The notes under the pieces were generated by a model. The model did no database searches. It was not told the DNA's origin and was given only the letters and a program-made list of their open reading frames with translations. Made by a program: the position numbers and the translations under genes. 64,000 bases of DNA from Clostridiales bacterium (lineage in GTDB: Bacteria > Bacillota > Clostridia > DUOD01): NCBI GenBank assembly GCA_012838995.1, contig DUOD01000024.1, positions 1 through 64,000 of the forward strand, read 5' to 3'. Shown piece by piece: positions 62,103-64,000 of the stretch (position 1 is its first letter; every line of letters begins with the position of its first letter).

Positions 62103-63212
62103 CTATTGTTGTATTTTTTCTGAGTTTAACCGCCTCTGGATAAATCTGTTTATTAATAGCTTAATAACCGCCATTGTCGGGACGCCCAAAAACATTCCTA
62201 CTATACCAAAGGCTCCACCGCCTACTACTATGGCCAGGATTACCCAGAAGGGTTTAAGTCCTAACCTATCGCCCAAAATTTTGGGTCCCAGGTACCAACC
62301 GTCAAACTGCTGAAGGAGGAATATGAATATCAACACCCAAAGGGCCATTATAGGTTTGCTGGTAAACAGGGTTATTACCACTGCGGGGATTGCACCTATA
62401 AAGGGACCAAAATAGGGTATCATATTGGTAACGCCTACTATGACACTTATAAGGGGGGCATAGGGTATTCCCAATATCAACAGCCCAAGGAAACAGATAA
62501 TGCCAATTATCAGAGAATCTATGGTTTTTCCGATTATGAAACGTTTGAATATGGAGTTTACTTCTTTGGCAAAGTTGATGATCCTCTGGGCCCTTCTTTG
62601 TCTGAAAATTGCAATTAACAGCCTTTTGCCGCTTCGTATAAAGGATTCTTTATCGTACAACATATAAACGGATATTATGATGCCTATTATAAACTTAATG
62701 ACAATGGTGGTTACGTCTATGGCACGGGTTACTATATTTTTAATGGACAGGTCTAAAAGGGAACCTATTTGCTCTCCTATATCCCTTATATTATCTTTAA
62801 CAAATTGAGTGATACCATGTTCATCATACGGTTCCAGCTTTGAGAGGAAGTCATTAAGCCATTGGTCTGCCTCTTTCAGATATGTAGGCATGTTGGAAAT
62901 GATATCCTTTGCGCTGTCTACTATCCTGGGTATAATTATTATCAAAATAAGGGCTATTACTCCTAAAAAAGCCAAGTATATAATTACCAGGCTAAATGCC
63001 CTCTTTATTTTAGTTTTTCTTTCTATGAATACCATAAACGGATTCAAAAAATAAGCAATGGCAAAGCCCCATATAAAATAACTGAAGATGGAGACAAACA
63101 AACCTAAGCCCTGGGACAAGATATCCGTGCTATTAATCAGTTTGAACAGTACAAAGGCGATTATTAATATGGGGATGAGGTCTAAATGGCGTATCTTCCT
63201 CAGTTTATGCAA
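62103..63212 (-). CDS. AI-2E family transporter (PerM/YdbI-like permease)
   Basis: A 369-aa polytopic protein with about eight membrane segments: FSYFIWGFAIAYFLNPFM, a large loop (about 110-160), YAPLISVIVGVTNMIPYFGPFIGAIP (the family signature near 265) and DRLGLKPFWVILAIVVGGGAFG. Members export small molecules or, in some cases, act as Na+/H+ antiporters; the substrate here is unknown. TTG start with AAGGAGAA nine bases upstream. Confidence 0.9.
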   Translation of the reverse strand: MHKLRKIRHLDLIPILIIAFVLFKLINSTDILSQGLGLFVSIFSYFIWGFAIAYFLNPFMVFIERKTKIKRAFSLVIIYLAFLGVIALILIIIIPRIVDSAKDIISNMPTYLKEADQWLNDFLSKLEPYDEHGITQFVKDNIRDIGEQIGSLLDLSIKNIVTRAIDVTTIVIKFIIGIIISVYMLYDKESFIRSGKRLLIAIFRQRRAQRIINFAKEVNSIFKRFIIGKTIDSLIIGIICFLGLLILGIPYAPLISVIVGVTNMIPYFGPFIGAIPAVVITLFTSKPIMALWVLIFIFLLQQFDGWYLGPKILGDRLGLKPFWVILAIVVGGGAFGIVGMFLGVPTMAVIKLLINRFIQRRLNSEKIQQ

Positions 63213-63390
63213 TAGGTCATTCTCCTTCTTACTTTTAATTTAATTATAACATTAAGTAATTATGCTGTATATAACATATTTATACCCAAGGCTTCTATAT
63301 AACCAAATTTACAAATAATATAAGGGTTTGGGGTATTTTTTCCGGGGCTGTATTGCAAAGTCGCGGGCACTGCATGTACAGTATAGCGTT

Positions 63391-63421
63391 AAGAGGCTAA
63401 CCAAGTAATGGTTAGCCTCTT
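63391..63421. repeat. 13-bp perfect hairpin without U-tract
   Basis: AAGAGGCTAACCA-AGTAA-TGGTTAGCCTCTT downstream of the oxidoreductase gene on the minus strand. No run of U follows on either strand, so it is not a standard terminator; it may stabilise a 3' end or be a regulatory site. Confidence 0.5.
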
Positions 63422-63476
63422 AGTACAAAGTATTTTGTTTCTGGCAAAACAAGTCAAGGTTATGCCGATGGGCCGA

Positions 63477-64000
63477 TTATTCCATTTCTACCCACGTCGA
63501 TCCGTTTTTTGCGCTTTCAATTACTGCATGTACAAATCTAACTCCGTTATAACCGTCTTCAACGGTTGGGAAATCCATGGTAGAGGGTGTTTTACCGGCC
63601 TTTTTGTCGATCAAAGCAGTAATATAGTTTTTGTAAATATTAGCAAAGGCAACATAAAACCCTTCAGGATGTCCGCACGGGAGGCGGCTGAAAGAAGCTG
63701 CTTTTTCTTTAATATAACCGCAACCCCTCGACAAAGTTTGCGGGGCTCCGTCCTTTGGAGTATATACCAGATAATCAGGATAATGCTGATCCCACTCGAG
63801 AGATCCTTTATCACCATATATACGTACAAGCAATCCGTTTAGTTTCCCTGCAGCAACTTGAGAGCACCAATAGGCACCGTTAACGCCGTTTTCGTATTCC
63901 AATATTATATTTGAATTTAAGTCAAGGGCATGACCGTATGTATTTGTTGTGGCCAGTAATCTCTTGATTTTTAAGCCTGTAACGTAACTGACGAAGTATT
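63477..64000 (-). CDS. Gfo/Idh/MocA family oxidoreductase, C-terminal part
   Basis: The frame is open to the right edge of the window; the track's internal TTG is not the start. The visible 174 residues read YVTGLKIKRLLATTNTYGHALDL, a beta-sheet domain with LEYENGVNGAYWCSQ, IYGDKGSLEWDQ and a C-terminal SMDFPTVEDGYNGVRFVHAV. This is the GFO_IDH_MocA C-terminal domain of NAD(P)-dependent sugar or inositol dehydrogenases. The Rossmann domain lies outside the window. Confidence 0.9.
   Translation of the reverse strand, partial: YFVSYVTGLKIKRLLATTNTYGHALDLNSNIILEYENGVNGAYWCSQVAAGKLNGLLVRIYGDKGSLEWDQHYPDYLVYTPKDGAPQTLSRGCGYIKEKAASFSRLPCGHPEGFYVAFANIYKNYITALIDKKAGKTPSTMDFPTVEDGYNGVRFVHAVIESAKNGSTWVEME

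Overview
The window looks like a chromosomal stretch from a Gram-positive, endospore-forming, probably anaerobic Clostridia (Bacillota). The evidence is a spore photoproduct lyase gene, a spore-type Lon protease (LonC), DnaD/DnaI-type primosome proteins, GdpP, a T-box leader, CtsR-type and LexA-type operators, Fe-S fumarase and 2-hydroxyacyl-CoA dehydratase activase-like genes. Base composition is moderate, with heavy use of ATA (Ile) and AGG (Arg). TTG is the commonest alternative start, and two genes appear to start at ATA. I see no prophage, IS element, rRNA or CRISPR array.

Layout. 1-2.2 kb (minus): translationally coupled activase-like genes. 2.5-6.6 kb: ilvD, a YitT-type membrane protein and a PepV-like dipeptidase. 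6.7-10.8 kb: two Cys-bracketed LysM repeat proteins, a LiaF-like protein, a PAP2 phosphatase and an Hsp20 gene behind a triple CtsR heptad. 11-14.9 kb (minus): LexA-box-controlled Y-family polymerase with a small partner, then an EcsAB-like ABC exporter. 15-26.4 kb: T-box-ilvB; rpsF-ssb-rpsR behind an S6:S18-type leader; pheA; then MazG-like, DUF2232, gdpP, rplI, lonC and dnaB. 26.4-28.4 kb (minus): helicase loader and DnaD-like protein, convergent with dnaB. 28.6-31.7 kb: nagA (minus) divergent from araD-nagB. 31.9-34.3 kb: DUF1858 protein, FAD dehydrogenase, and a gene-poor stretch with a structured leader-like region and a 33-codon membrane ORF.

34.36-34.91 kb is a tRNA cluster (Lys-Glu-Asp-Thr-Tyr, all with encoded CCA) behind a strong promoter. 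35.7-38.6 kb: PII-like protein with a CPA2 antiporter, then an orphan histidine kinase. 38.7-45 kb: M1 peptidase, LysM-G5-M23 envelope peptidase, a macro-domain/ADP-ribosylglycohydrolase fusion with a zinc-ribbon partner, and a secreted gluzincin-like protease. 45-52.5 kb: murA, pcm, Fe-S fumarase subunits (minus), then walJ-htrC-CPBP-rlmH, syntenic with the Bacillus wal locus but without walRK. 52.6-56.3 kb: a hicB remnant, DUF3189, and a nucleoside phosphorylase-like/SplB/SDR operon. 56.3-64 kb: an HhH-GPD glycosylase, two hypothetical membrane proteins, a lipoprotein behind a 38-bp palindrome, a three-gene operon (tandem PH-like repeat protein plus two zinc-ribbon proteins), an AI-2E family permease and the 3' part of a Gfo/Idh/MocA oxidoreductase.

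Most of the window is housekeeping: branched-chain and aromatic amino-acid synthesis, replication initiation, envelope maintenance, amino-sugar use and spore DNA repair. The least explained parts are the macro-ARH fusion, the PH-like/zinc-ribbon operon, the leader before the 33-aa ORF, the 38-bp palindrome and the two apparent ATA starts. All family calls are by eye from motifs; no database search was run.
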